A stretch of DNA of 64,000 bases from Bacillota bacterium (GCA_023415235.1 JAEZLP010000010.1:1-64000), one strand, 5' to 3'. Counted from the stretch's first letter, positions 8,281 through 17,261 are shown. Notes: generated by a model from the sequence alone, not told the origin. A program made the numbers and translations.

Positions 8281-9071
8281 GCTTTATGTCCCTTGTTCTT
8301 TTCATATATGATCTCCAGTCCCTCCAGCGTCAGCAGCTTGTCAATACAGTCGATGCAGCTGATTCCGCTGGCGATCAGGGTTGCGAGTCCTCCGGTTGCC
8401 ACAACCCTCGGCACTTTGCCTGACTTGGACTTATTCTGTAATTCCTCCTTCATCCGGTTCACAATGAATTCCACCATTCCCATATGTCCGTAAACCAGAC
8501 CGGATTGCATACTTTCAATCGTATTTTTACATATGACATGTCCCGGGGCCTCCAGTTCGACCTTCGGCAACTTGGCAGTCTTTTCAAACAAGGCGTCCGA
8601 GGCAATTTTAATACCGGGTGCGATGGTTCCCCCTAGATATTCTGCGTTTTCCGTAATGGCGCAGAATGTTGTAGCGGTTCCGAAGTCCACGATGATCAGT
8701 GGCCCCCCGTATTTCGCATAGGCTGCGACCGCATTGACGATCCGGTCCGCTCCCACCTGCTTCGGATTGTCATATTTGATGATCAAGCCTGTTTTGATGC
8801 CAGGCCCTATGACGATGGCCCTTCTGTTAAAATACTTCATAGACAGGTGCTGCAGGGTGTACAGGACTGATGGAACTACCGTTGAAATAATGACATCCTT
8901 TACTTCTTTGGTGTTCAGACCCTCATAGCTGAAAAGCTGATTGATGATCATTCCGTACTCGTCAGCACTTTTATTGTTGTCTGTTTCCATTCTCCAGTTC
9001 TGAATCAGATTGCCGTCCTTGAAGACTCCTAAAACTATGTTGGTGTTTCCTACGTCGAATGCCAGTAACAT
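8277..9071 (-). CDS. coaX: Type III pantothenate kinase
   Basis: Phosphorylates pantothenate in the first step of coenzyme A synthesis. 264 residues of the ASKHA fold: DVGNTN phosphate loop at residues 6-11, the GADR segment near 107, DFGTATTF near 127, and a C-terminal ATGGLATLI. Type III enzymes are insensitive to CoA feedback in characterised members. GGGAG precedes the ATG, and a promoter lies 120 nt upstream. It is the first gene of a likely coaX-dus-greA-lysS(-asnS) unit. Confidence 0.95.
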   Translation of the reverse strand: MLLAFDVGNTNIVLGVFKDGNLIQNWRMETDNNKSADEYGMIINQLFSYEGLNTKEVKDVIISTVVPSVLYTLQHLSMKYFNRRAIVIGPGIKTGLIIKYDNPKQVGADRIVNAVAAYAKYGGPLIIVDFGTATTFCAITENAEYLGGTIAPGIKIASDALFEKTAKLPKVELEAPGHVICKNTIESMQSGLVYGHMGMVEFIVNRMKEELQNKSKSGKVPRVVATGGLATLIASGISCIDCIDKLLTLEGLEIIYEKNKGHKA

Positions 9072-9193
9072 ATCTGTTCTCCCTTCGTTTTCTATTCAGT
9101 TGATCTCACGGGAATTTGTCTGTCCGGCCATCCGGCCTTAAAGGCAAAATGATCAAATTCGGCCCAAAACGGTATCTCAAATTTGATTAGTAT

Positions 9194-9222
9194 AGTATAA
9201 TTCAAACCTCTTATTTTTACAA
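9194..9222 (-). promoter_or_regulatory. Sigma-A-like promoter upstream of coaX
   Basis: Minus-strand TTGTAA, 17-bp spacer, TATACT. The leader to the coaX ATG would be about 115 nt; I see no known riboswitch in it. Confidence 0.6.
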
Positions 9223-9283
9223 CAAAAATATCGAGGAAATAATAAAAGCCTCGCAGGGTGGCAAAACGGCATGATACTAAAAA

Positions 9284-9305
9284 CCGGGCTTATTCCTAAG
9301 CCCGG
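9284..9305 (-). terminator. Terminator of the decarboxylase operon
   Basis: Perfect 9-bp stem CCGGGCTTA / TAAGCCCGG with a 4-nt loop, followed on the minus strand by TTTTAGT. It closes the mmd operon, 35 nt behind the small gamma-like gene. Confidence 0.85.
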
Positions 9306-9339
9306 CTGTTATCGTTGTTTCAGCAATCCAAAATACTGA

Positions 9340-9477
9340 TTATTCGCTTTTATTTGATTTTTTTGCCATAGAAAGCATGATCTTCGTTGCCACGTAGAAC
9401 AAGATCAGTACCGCAAATACTCCGCCTAATCCGAAGGCGGTAACTTCAAGACCAGCTCCTATCAACTGCATATCCAT
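9340..9477 (-). CDS. Tiny membrane subunit resembling the N-terminal half of OadG (gamma subunit)
   Basis: A 45-residue protein: a short N-terminus, one membrane helix (about residues 8-34, GLEVTAFGLGGVFAVLILFY) and a basic tail KKSNKSE. This is the pattern of the N-terminal membrane segment of OadG/MmdD-type small subunits, which hold the biotin-dependent decarboxylase at the membrane. GGAGG lies 7 nt before the ATG at 9477, and the gene directly follows mmdB (18 nt gap) and ends before a terminator. The soluble C-terminal part of OadG is absent here and seems to be encoded separately at 11276-11539. The role is inferred from position and topology. Confidence 0.75.
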   Translation of the reverse strand: MDMQLIGAGLEVTAFGLGGVFAVLILFYVATKIMLSMAKKSNKSE

Positions 9478-9495
9478 ATCGATTCCTCCTTTACA

Positions 9496-10632
9496 CTACA
9501 TCGCAGCCAGAACAGCCGGAACCAAGGCGAGAATCAAGCTTCCCGCAACGACGGAACCCAGCTGGCCTGCTACATTTGCGCTCATGGCCTGCATTAAAAT
9601 AAAGTTTGTGGGATCCTCCTTGGCGGCCAGTCTCTGCACGACGCGTCCCGACATGGGGAAGGCGGAGATACCGGCAGCCCCGATCATCGGATTGACCTTA
9701 TTCGGCAGGAATAGATTCAGGAATTTGGCAAACAAAACTCCGCCGGCAGTATCAAAGATAAAGGCGACAAGTCCCATTCCCATGATCATCAGAGTCTGGA
9801 TGTTCAGGAAAGCCTCCGCGGTCATGGTAGATCCGATGGTGATACCTAAAAGCAGCGTGACCAGATTGGCAAGTTCATTCTGAGCTGCGTTGGAAAGTCT
9901 GGTGAGAACGCCGCAGGCTCTGATCAGATTTCCGAACATCAGGGAGCCGATCAGCGCAACGCTGATGGGAGCTATGATTCCCGCAATCAGGGTGATAACG
10001 ACGGGGAACAAAATCTCAATGATTCTTGGTACCTCAACCTGAGTGTATTTCATTCTAATCTTTCGTTCATTGCTGGTGGTCAGCAGCTTGATGACAGGCG
10101 GCTGTATGATAGGTACTAGCGACATGTACGAGTATGCTGCAACGGAAATTGGTCCGAGATATTTCTGGGCAAACTCCTTTGCCACGTAAATGGAGGTCGG
10201 ACCGTCGGCAGCGCCGATGATTCCAATGGATGCCGCCTCCGGCAGCGTGAAGAACCCGGTGGCAAGAGCGAACATCATGGTAAAGAAGATACCAAACTGC
10301 GCCGCAGCACCGAAGAACAGCATGAACGGATTCTGGATCAACGGTTTGAAGTCGATCATGGCACCGACCGCAATGAAGATCAGTACCGGAAAAAGCTCCG
10401 TCTTGATGCCCGCATTGTAAAGGATGGTAAGAAAACCTTCTTCGCCCACCGCTGAGGATAGGGGAATATTGCATAAAATCGCTCCGAAGCCGATGGGCAG
10501 GAGAAGCATCGGTTCATATTCCTTGGCAATTGCCAGATAGATCAGAAGCCCTCCCACAAGAAACATGATAACCTGACCTAATTCCAGGTTCAGTACTCCT
10601 GCTAGGAGTTCATTCCAAAGATCACTATTCAT
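9496..10632 (-). CDS. mmdB: Sodium-translocating decarboxylase, beta subunit (membrane channel)
   Basis: Integral membrane subunit that decarboxylates carboxybiotin and pumps Na+ out of the cell. 378 residues, about nine to eleven hydrophobic segments, with the family motifs GFGAILCNIPL, GAMIDFKPL, GIIGAADGPTSIY (the Asp of this segment is the family's essential sodium/proton-site residue) and AAGISAFPMSGRVVQ. OadB, MmdB and GcdB cannot be separated by sequence alone; the mmd name follows from the methylmalonyl-CoA decarboxylase-like alpha subunit in the operon. AAGGAGATT precedes the ATG. Confidence 0.93.
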   Translation of the reverse strand: MNSDLWNELLAGVLNLELGQVIMFLVGGLLIYLAIAKEYEPMLLLPIGFGAILCNIPLSSAVGEEGFLTILYNAGIKTELFPVLIFIAVGAMIDFKPLIQNPFMLFFGAAAQFGIFFTMMFALATGFFTLPEAASIGIIGAADGPTSIYVAKEFAQKYLGPISVAAYSYMSLVPIIQPPVIKLLTTSNERKIRMKYTQVEVPRIIEILFPVVITLIAGIIAPISVALIGSLMFGNLIRACGVLTRLSNAAQNELANLVTLLLGITIGSTMTAEAFLNIQTLMIMGMGLVAFIFDTAGGVLFAKFLNLFLPNKVNPMIGAAGISAFPMSGRVVQRLAAKEDPTNFILMQAMSANVAGQLGSVVAGSLILALVPAVLAAM

Positions 10633-10748
10633 TCAATCTCCTTCTTTCTATTAATGGCTGTATATATTTTATCCCTTAACTGTTTTCTCTATTATGCCCA
10701 GATCAGCCATATCAACACAAGGGCAAAATCATTCCCAAAAATATTACA

Positions 10749-10773
10749 GGCATTGGGCGTGACGCCCAATGCC
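10749..10773 (-). terminator. Intercistronic hairpin between mmdC and mmdB
   Basis: A perfect 10-bp stem GGCATTGGGC / GCCCAATGCC with a 5-nt loop in the 193-nt gap. On the minus strand TGTAATATTTTT follows, so it may act as a partial terminator or as a processing/stability element that sets subunit ratios within the operon. Confidence 0.6.
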
Positions 10774-10825
10774 GTATCGTGCCAACAATCTAGTTTTTAT
10801 ATCTGCTCTTAGGCTTTCCGCTCCA

Positions 10826-11251
10826 TTATTTAATGGAAAGCAGTATGTCTCCGGCATTGACGGAAGCGCCTTTGGATACCTGGATGGTATCAACGGTTCC
10901 TGAGCTTGGAGCGATAATTTCATTTTCCATCTTCATAGCTTCCAGAATCAGCAGTACCTGTCCTGCTGTAACAGCATCTCCCGGCTTGACCTTGATGTCG
11001 AGAACCGTACCGGGCATCGGGCAATCAATGGTTGCCGCGCCGGCGGACGGAGCTGCAGCCGGAGCTGCTGGTGCTGGAGCAGGTGCCGGAGCTTCCGCTT
11101 TTGCCGCCGCTGGGGCTGCTGCAGCCGGAGCTGCGGGAGCGGAAACTGCTGCAGGTGCAGGGGCGGCAGCTGGAGCCGCTGCGGCTGCGCCGACTTCTTC
11201 CACTTCTACTGCATAGGCAGTGCCGTTAACGATGATATTATATTTCTTCAT
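10826..11251 (-). CDS. mmdC: Biotin carboxyl carrier subunit of the decarboxylase
   Basis: Carries the carboxyl group on biotin between the alpha and beta subunits. 141 residues: an N-terminal beta-strand segment, an Ala/Pro-rich flexible linker (about residues 24-70, almost only A and P) and a C-terminal biotinyl domain with EAMKMEN, in which Lys107 is the biotinylation site. The Ala/Pro linker is typical of MmdC/GcdC. It needs biotinylation by a ligase, and BirA is encoded at 37026-38063. Start at 11251 behind AAAGGAGAC. Confidence 0.94.
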   Translation of the reverse strand: MKKYNIIVNGTAYAVEVEEVGAAAAAPAAAPAPAAVSAPAAPAAAAPAAAKAEAPAPAPAPAAPAAAPSAGAATIDCPMPGTVLDIKVKPGDAVTAGQVLLILEAMKMENEIIAPSSGTVDTIQVSKGASVNAGDILLSIK

Positions 11252-11275
11252 AGTAATCGTCTCCTTTACTTATTT

Positions 11276-11539
11276 TTAAAATTTTCTGCTATCGATGCAT
11301 TCCATCAAACCGGCATTGCTCCATGTAACCTTTTCTCCATGAATCCTGCTGATTTTTCTAACTATAAATCCATTGGTTCCTGCGGTTCCGCTGCCCATCA
11401 TCGCTGCGATTGCGGCGGTAATGACGGCAACGATCTCTGAGCTGAGCTCGCCCGCTGCAGCCGGAGCTGCCGCTGCAGCAGATAGGTCTGCTGCCGGCAC
11501 CGTGCCTGCGGATTCTTTTTTCTTTGATCGATTAAACAT
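11276..11539 (-). CDS. Delta/epsilon-like small subunit (C-terminal OadG-type domain)
   Basis: An 87-residue protein with a basic N-terminus (NRSKKK), an Ala-rich linker and a C-terminal segment with SEIVAVITAAIAAMMG and GFIVRKISRI followed by a Trp-containing end. This is the soluble C-terminal domain of OadG/MmdD proteins. No clear N-terminal membrane helix is present, which makes it like the small epsilon subunit MmdE of Veillonella or a split delta subunit. A GTG at 11548 is an alternative start; the ATG at 11539 has AGGTG 6 nt upstream. It lies between mmdA and mmdC in the operon. Confidence 0.78.
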   Translation of the reverse strand: MFNRSKKKESAGTVPAADLSAAAAAPAAAGELSSEIVAVITAAIAAMMGSGTAGTNGFIVRKISRIHGEKVTWSNAGLMECIDSRKF

Positions 11540-11655
11540 TCTGTTCACCTGTGATGATCAACTGTTTTGAATCATCGACCTTCCTTTCTTTAAATTGCTA
11601 TCTGTCATTTGGTATTGAATTCTGGCTTGCTCGCCTCGAATCCCTCCGAAGACAG

Positions 11656-13197
11656 TTAGAGAGGAATATTTCCGTGCTTCTTGGCAGGCAGCGACTGTCT
11701 CTTGGATGCGAGCATGTCGAATCCGCTGATGATGCGCTGTCTAGCGGTTGCCGGCTCAATGATGTCGTCGACATAGCCCATTTCCGCTGCCCTATAAGGA
11801 TTATTGAACTTTTCTTCGTACTCTGCAACCTTCTCCTGTCTCTTGGCAGCAGGATCGGCCGCTTCCTTGATTTCATTCTTGAACACGATGTTGGCTGCGC
11901 CTTCGGCTCCCATTACTGCAATCTGAGCACTGGGCCATGCAAGAACCAGATCGGCTCCCAATTCCTTGTTGCACATTCCGATATATGCTCCGCCGTAAGC
12001 CTTTCTCAGGATCATTGTGATCTTCGGCACGGTGGCTTCACAATATGCATAAAGGATCTTTGCCCCGTGTCTGATAATTCCGCCATATTCCTGATCGGTT
12101 CCGGGCAGGAAGCCGGGAACGTCTTCAATGGTGAGCAGCGGAATATTGAAGGCGTCGCATCTTCTGATAAATCTGGCAGCCTTGTCGGAAGCGTTGATAT
12201 CCAGGCACCCGGCCGCAAACTTGGGCTGGTTGGCGATCACTCCCACAGTCTGTCCGTCCATTCTGATGAAGCAGGTAACGATGTTCTTCGCATAATGAGG
12301 CATAACATCATAGAGAACGCCGTTGTCGGCCAGCTTCTTGATTATATCGTAAATATCATAAGCTTTATTCGGATTTTCCGGAATAATATCATTGAATTCG
12401 GGGATCAGTCTGTTGGGATCGTCGCCGGTGGCATAGACCGGTGCAGTCTCCAGATTGTTGGAAGGAAGATAGCTGAGCAGGTCTCTTACCATCGCAAGTG
12501 TGTCTGCGTCGTCTTTTCCCATGAAGTGGGCCACTCCGCTGACGGAATTGTGAGTCATGGCTCCGCCGAGTTTTTCCGCGGAAATATCTTCTCCGGTTAC
12601 TGTCTTGATGACCTGTGGTCCGGTGATAAACATCTGACTTGTCTTGTCAACCATGAAGATAAAGTCTGTGATAGCCGGGGAATAAACCGCTCCGCCTGCA
12701 CAAGGTCCCATGATGACGGAAATCTGCGGAATAACTCCCGATGAAATGGTGTTGTTATAGAATATTTTCGCAAATCCGGAAAGGGCGTTTACGCCTTCCT
12801 GAATTCTGGCTCCGCCGGAGTCGTTGAGTCCAACGATAGGAGCCCCCATTTTCAGTGCCATATTCTGTACCTTAACGATCTTTTCGGCGTGATATTCACC
12901 CAGAGAGCCTCCCAATACGGTAAAGTCCTGGGCATAGGCGAACACCAGTCTGCCGTCAACGGTTCCGTAGCCTGTCACAACTCCGTCCCCGGGAGCATGG
13001 GTATTGCCCATATCAAAATTGTTGCATCTGTGTGAAACGAATACGTCCATTTCAACGAAGCTTCCTTCGTCAAACAAGATGTTCAGTCTTTCTCTTGCCG
13101 TCAGCTTTCCCTGAGCATGCTGCGCGTCAATCCTTTTCTGACCTCCGCCCATGGCTATCTCTGCTTTCCGTGCGCGAAGTTCTTCAAGCTTGTTCAT
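11656..13197 (-). CDS. mmdA: Methylmalonyl-CoA decarboxylase-type alpha subunit (carboxyltransferase)
   Basis: Transfers the carboxyl group from an acyl-CoA (methylmalonyl-CoA most likely) to carrier-bound biotin. 513 residues, the family's usual length, with the two crotonase-like halves: the first with GLNDSGGARIQEGVNAL and GPCAGGAVYSPA oxyanion segments, the second with IEDVPGFLPGTDQE and RKAYGGAYIGMCNK. No biotin carboxylase is encoded nearby, which favours a decarboxylase pump over an acyl-CoA carboxylase. Glutaconyl-CoA or another acyl-CoA is possible. It leads the operon; AGGAGGAAG precedes the ATG and a promoter lies at 13303-13331. Confidence 0.9.
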   Translation of the reverse strand: MNKLEELRARKAEIAMGGGQKRIDAQHAQGKLTARERLNILFDEGSFVEMDVFVSHRCNNFDMGNTHAPGDGVVTGYGTVDGRLVFAYAQDFTVLGGSLGEYHAEKIVKVQNMALKMGAPIVGLNDSGGARIQEGVNALSGFAKIFYNNTISSGVIPQISVIMGPCAGGAVYSPAITDFIFMVDKTSQMFITGPQVIKTVTGEDISAEKLGGAMTHNSVSGVAHFMGKDDADTLAMVRDLLSYLPSNNLETAPVYATGDDPNRLIPEFNDIIPENPNKAYDIYDIIKKLADNGVLYDVMPHYAKNIVTCFIRMDGQTVGVIANQPKFAAGCLDINASDKAARFIRRCDAFNIPLLTIEDVPGFLPGTDQEYGGIIRHGAKILYAYCEATVPKITMILRKAYGGAYIGMCNKELGADLVLAWPSAQIAVMGAEGAANIVFKNEIKEAADPAAKRQEKVAEYEEKFNNPYRAAEMGYVDDIIEPATARQRIISGFDMLASKRQSLPAKKHGNIPL

Positions 13198-13302
13198 ACA
13201 TTCTTCCTCCTATAAATAGTTTTGCATCTATATATCATAAATTGTCCATTAATGCCGATATGGGTTTATTATTTCATCGAATATGTAAAGCATACCAATG
13301 AT

Positions 13303-13331
13303 AATATAAATGAAATTCTACAAATTTTCAA
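13303..13331 (-). promoter_or_regulatory. Sigma-A-like promoter of the decarboxylase operon
   Basis: Minus-strand TTGAAA, 17-bp spacer, TATATT in an AT-rich gap (13198-13415), about 105 nt upstream of mmdA. Confidence 0.55.
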
Positions 13332-13415
13332 TAAAATATATCTTGTATACATTATATTTATAATTTTATGGAACTACTTTCATCCTTAGTCATTGAAGCT
13401 TTATCAATTCTTCCG

Positions 13416-13835
13416 CTACAGAAGGCCGGCCCTCTGCCTGATCTGCGTTTCCTCTTCATTTTCCGGCTCATCCAGTACAATTCCATGGGGTCGTTTCGTT
13501 TCCGTTTCCGGGTCAACGCAGACAAAGGTGAGGAAGCCGTCCACGTGGGTCGAACCGTGGATTTCCGACACAGCTTTTACGTATACCGTTATACTTGTGG
13601 TCCCTACCTTGGCAACCTTGGAAAAAAAGGTTATGATATCTCCTTTGTGTACGGGTTTTTTGAAGGTAAAGCCGTGGATGTTGACGCACAGCACATCCTG
13701 GGGTCTGCCGTGCTGCGAAGCGGCGGCTACGAAGGCTGCTTCCACCAGCCACTCGGCGGAACGTCCTGCAAAAAGGGTTCCGTGATGGTTCAGGTCCTCG
13801 GATTTTACGAGATGGGATATCTGATAATATTTCAT
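13416..13835 (-). CDS. Acyl-CoA thioesterase, hotdog fold
   Basis: A 139-residue single hotdog-domain protein of the acyl-CoA hydrolase (YciA/BACH-like) family. LNHHGTLFAGRSAEWLVEAA at residues 15-34 carries the family's helix with the catalytic-region Gly and Glu/Asp, and GDIITFFSKV and GSTHVDGFLTF follow. It would hydrolyse acyl-CoA to free acid and CoA; the chain length is unknown. AAAGGAGAAC precedes the ATG. It lies directly behind the glycerophosphodiesterase gene (16-nt gap) on the same strand. Confidence 0.85.
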   Translation of the reverse strand: MKYYQISHLVKSEDLNHHGTLFAGRSAEWLVEAAFVAAASQHGRPQDVLCVNIHGFTFKKPVHKGDIITFFSKVAKVGTTSITVYVKAVSEIHGSTHVDGFLTFVCVDPETETKRPHGIVLDEPENEEETQIRQRAGLL

Positions 13836-13851
13836 AATGTTCTCCTTTCAG

Positions 13852-15552
13852 TTACCGGTACAGTGTTTCTGAGGCCTTGAACAGCTGCTCCTGGGGCAAG
13901 CCGCGGAGGCTCACGCTTTCCGGAAGCAGGATTAGGATCCCGTCCTTTTCAATGTAATTTCTGCCGGTTATGTACTGGTAGAATTCCCCGGCAGCGATAG
14001 CCCTATTCAAATAAAGCACCACTGGATGTTTGAGATACACCGCCCTCAAAAAACCTTTTCTGGCAATGCCAGTATTGGCCATGATCCTTGTCTTTTCATC
14101 CTTATATACGATGACAATATCCTTGTCTCTTCCCATGGTCACCGATGAGGCTCCCAGTTTTTCGAGTGTCGCGCCAAGGGGCAGAAGAAGCTTCCCTGCG
14201 CTTCCCTTTTGAACGGGAAGCAGCTCTTCGCCATTCCTGAAAATCTCTCTTTCGCCATTGAAATAGAAGGCGTACTCCCCTTCTTTTGCGATCAGAGAAT
14301 GCTCCAGAATATCAGCCGCCTCTTCCTGTATCCCGGCTTGGATCATTGCGGTTCGGAAATCCCTTGTTTCCTTGACTGCGTCTAAACGATATTCGTACTT
14401 TTTATGTAAGATCCTTAGATTGTCGGAGCCCTTCCAGAGGAAATAGGTGAGGGAGCCCTTGTCTGTGGCTCCGTTGACAATGCTGACGGTAAGCTTGTGT
14501 TTCCCCGGCTCCAGCTCCGCAATATCCACATGGTCCGCTTTTTTGTCCGACTGATCGATTCGATAAATGACCATGTCCCCTGGTTTTCGGCCGTGAAGCT
14601 TCAATTCTTTCCAGTCTTCGATCCTGTTGTCGCACAGCTTTACGGTGGATGCTCCGTCAGGGCCGGCTTTCGTCAGGTAGTATTCCTTTTCTATCCCTTC
14701 GAATTCCTCAGGCAGCAGAGTGCCGGAATAGACTCCGCAGGCGCCCTGTGCCATGTAATGTAACGCCGTTTCATAATCGGAAACCGGGTGGACGTAAACG
14801 GCAATTCCCTTGGCTGCCAGCTTCCTGCAAAAGTCCCTGTCCGCCATGTAATCCGGCATCGTCACCGCATAGAGCTCCCGTTCCGCAGCGAAGGCTGCCG
14901 CCTTTTCCGGATCCGGATCGGCCATGGCGTACAAGGTAAGGATGATATCGCGAAATCCAAGGGCTTTCACCGCTTCCCATTGATCATAGGAGTAGATCTG
15001 AGGGATGAAGCGGTCCGCCAAATTCGGAGCGGTCTGGGATATTTGGGTCAATAGCTTTATATTATCCCCTTTGGTGTCGGTTACAATTCTGATATCCGGA
15101 TTTTTTTTCAGTATTTCGGTCAGCTTGTCAAAGGTGAGCACCTCGAGCCTCCCATGAACTGACAGGTTCATAAACTGGCTCTGGCTCAGTTTTCTTGAAA
15201 ACGTGGTTCCGTAATAGTGCATAGCCGTCCGGTCCCAATCATGAAGCATGATGATTTTACCGTCGGAGGAAAACTCCATGTCAAGTTCGATGAGCTGATA
15301 TCCGCTTTTAATGGAATGGTTCAGCGCCTCCACCGAATTGGTCGTCTCATATCCGTTGTATGCTCCGCCTCCGTGGGCGATCACCTTTTGGTAAACAGCT
15401 TCCTGCCTTTCCGTTTGGTCGGCTCCGGTTTTATCCATCCCCCATGCAGGAGATGGGATCAGGAGCAGGACTGCCGCCGCAAGTCCTATCCATACAGCCT
15501 TTCCTTTTTTTCTGCCTTGAGCCATGAATTCTGCTGCGTCTTTCACCGTCAT
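13852..15552 (-). CDS. Secreted or anchored glycerophosphodiester phosphodiesterase-like protein
   Basis: A 566-residue exported protein. Residues about 17-38 form a hydrophobic signal or anchor (KGKAVWIGLAAAVLLLIPSP). The GDPD barrel follows, with IAHGGG near residue 53, the ELDMEFSSDGKIIMLHD block near 95 (metal and catalytic His/Glu/Asp) and a long TIM-barrel body to about 300. The C-terminal 250 residues are an unusual extension; its last part (about 440-540) resembles the copper-amine-oxidase N-terminal-like domain often found on Clostridia surface proteins. It would cleave glycerophosphodiesters or teichoic-acid-like polymers outside the cell. GGAG precedes the ATG. It follows the PucR gene. 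Confidence 0.82.
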   Translation of the reverse strand: MTVKDAAEFMAQGRKKGKAVWIGLAAAVLLLIPSPAWGMDKTGADQTERQEAVYQKVIAHGGGAYNGYETTNSVEALNHSIKSGYQLIELDMEFSSDGKIIMLHDWDRTAMHYYGTTFSRKLSQSQFMNLSVHGRLEVLTFDKLTEILKKNPDIRIVTDTKGDNIKLLTQISQTAPNLADRFIPQIYSYDQWEAVKALGFRDIILTLYAMADPDPEKAAAFAAERELYAVTMPDYMADRDFCRKLAAKGIAVYVHPVSDYETALHYMAQGACGVYSGTLLPEEFEGIEKEYYLTKAGPDGASTVKLCDNRIEDWKELKLHGRKPGDMVIYRIDQSDKKADHVDIAELEPGKHKLTVSIVNGATDKGSLTYFLWKGSDNLRILHKKYEYRLDAVKETRDFRTAMIQAGIQEEAADILEHSLIAKEGEYAFYFNGEREIFRNGEELLPVQKGSAGKLLLPLGATLEKLGASSVTMGRDKDIVIVYKDEKTRIMANTGIARKGFLRAVYLKHPVVLYLNRAIAAGEFYQYITGRNYIEKDGILILLPESVSLRGLPQEQLFKASETLYR

Positions 15553-15582
15553 GATTTTCTCCGATTCTATCTCAGTTCGTTG

Positions 15583-17157
15583 CTATAGCATTCTTGTGAC
15601 TTTTTCGATCCGTTCCACCGCAAGGGCAACCGTCAGCCCAGGGATGATGGTGGTTCCCATCATGTCCGCCTGAAGAATTTCCCGGATCCTTTTCAGTCTG
15701 TATTGTACCGTGTTCGTGTGTATATTCATCATTTTAGCCGTTCTTGAGGTATTCATCCCGGCATCCAGTACAAAGATCTCCAGGGTTTCCAGCAGCTGCC
15801 TCCCTTTGCCCTCCTTCGCCGTCTTGAAGGGGGCGATCAGGTCCATGTAGTTCTTCTTGACCGAATCGCTGCGGATGGATATATTGATACAGTTGCTTGC
15901 CAGCGCAAGCTCGTATTTGCTGAAGATATGCTGATGGGGGAAAATGTAGCGAATAAAGGGCCATGCCTCGTTGATCAGCTGGTACGCATCCGAGGCTCCC
16001 TCAATCCCATCCGCACCCGTCACATGGAAAATGACGACGGAATCATCCAGATGCAGCCCCTGATAGAGCTCTGTGCAGCATTCTGCGGTTTCCTCCGGTT
16101 TTTCGCTGTTCCCTCTCAGAATCATCCCGTAGATCTCGTCTCCCTCATGGATCTTAAGAACCTCATATCCGGTCCTTTTCTCAAATGCGGTGATCTTCTT
16201 CAAACAGTCATCCCGCTCAATGCCGGACACGCAGAAAACGCTGAGAATTTCATCGCCCTCGGTCATGGCCTCATCCTTCAGACAGTAGGCGAGGCTTTTG
16301 TTGCCTCTCCGCAGCGCCTTGATGAATTCCGCTTTCGCGTCCTTGACCGGGCTGTACTTCCACATCCCCATGGCAATCTCCAGGATCTCCGCCAGTTTGG
16401 TGATCTCTCCCGGCGAATACGAGTCCTCATTGTCCACGATGAACATATAATGTTTTTCGCCGTTTATAGTGACCGGACCCCAGTAGGTAAGAGCACCGTT
16501 GATATCAATCCTGGTATAGACCGCCGACTTGTCCACATCCCGCTCTATTCCGGCCCGGATTGCTTCGGCTATGGTGGTTCTGTGTCTGGTTTCCACGGAG
16601 AAGATCGGATTGAAGTCCTCGCTCAGGATTACCATCTGGAAATTGTTGTTGATGGCAGCTTCCCTGGCTGCCGACTGGAAATTGCTGTGCTTTTCAAAAT
16701 TCAACAGATGATAAATGGTGTTGCTGATGAGCCGGTTGCCAAAGTTGTCGCCGTACAAAACCTGTTCCATTACCGCATCGACAACATCTCCATAAGTAAG
16801 CTCCCCGTCCGGGGGAATCAGGATGACAGGAAATCTCAGTTCGTCACAAAATCCGATGATTTTTTTCGGCCATGCTTCAGCCGGTTGTTCCGCATTCAGC
16901 AGTACCAAACCCGCCTGTCCGATTTCAGCCATGGAGCGAATCAGCCGAAGCTGTGTTTCCTCGTCAAACAGCTCCGAAAAAGCGGAAGAAAGAATGAGTT
17001 CATCTTTCTTATGCAAATCGCTTTTCATGCTGCCGGAATTGCCGGCTTCCAGAAAGGATACCGCACTGACGCGATTCTCCAGACCTTCTCTTCCCGCTGC
17101 TACATACGCGTTCTTGAACACCGGAAGCTCCAGACAGTCTTTTACCGTTACTTTCAT
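15583..17157 (-). CDS. PucR family transcriptional regulator
   Basis: A 524-residue regulator with an N-terminal PucR sensor domain (TVKDCLELPVFKNAYVAAG at the start) and a C-terminal PucR-type helix-turn-helix (NTSRTAKMMNIHTNTVQYRL near 470-490). This family controls purine or amino-acid use and often acts on adjacent genes. The neighbours are a glycerophosphodiesterase and thioesterase downstream, so a link to those is possible but not shown. The ATG at 17157 follows GAGGGGTGA; the GTG one codon upstream is an alternative. Confidence 0.88.
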   Translation of the reverse strand: MKVTVKDCLELPVFKNAYVAAGREGLENRVSAVSFLEAGNSGSMKSDLHKKDELILSSAFSELFDEETQLRLIRSMAEIGQAGLVLLNAEQPAEAWPKKIIGFCDELRFPVILIPPDGELTYGDVVDAVMEQVLYGDNFGNRLISNTIYHLLNFEKHSNFQSAAREAAINNNFQMVILSEDFNPIFSVETRHRTTIAEAIRAGIERDVDKSAVYTRIDINGALTYWGPVTINGEKHYMFIVDNEDSYSPGEITKLAEILEIAMGMWKYSPVKDAKAEFIKALRRGNKSLAYCLKDEAMTEGDEILSVFCVSGIERDDCLKKITAFEKRTGYEVLKIHEGDEIYGMILRGNSEKPEETAECCTELYQGLHLDDSVVIFHVTGADGIEGASDAYQLINEAWPFIRYIFPHQHIFSKYELALASNCINISIRSDSVKKNYMDLIAPFKTAKEGKGRQLLETLEIFVLDAGMNTSRTAKMMNIHTNTVQYRLKRIREILQADMMGTTIIPGLTVALAVERIEKVTRML

Positions 17158-17261
17158 CACTTCACCCCTCTTCCTTAATCTTCTGAATCTATGTTTGAAT
17201 AATGCCTGATCAGTCGCTTAGGAGTTTGTCGTTGCTTGAGTTATACCGTTTGATAAAAGAG

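Noticed and set aside
15928..17178. Plus-strand frame of 416 codons
   Set aside because: Antisense to the PucR regulator gene; no binding site and no recognisable domain.
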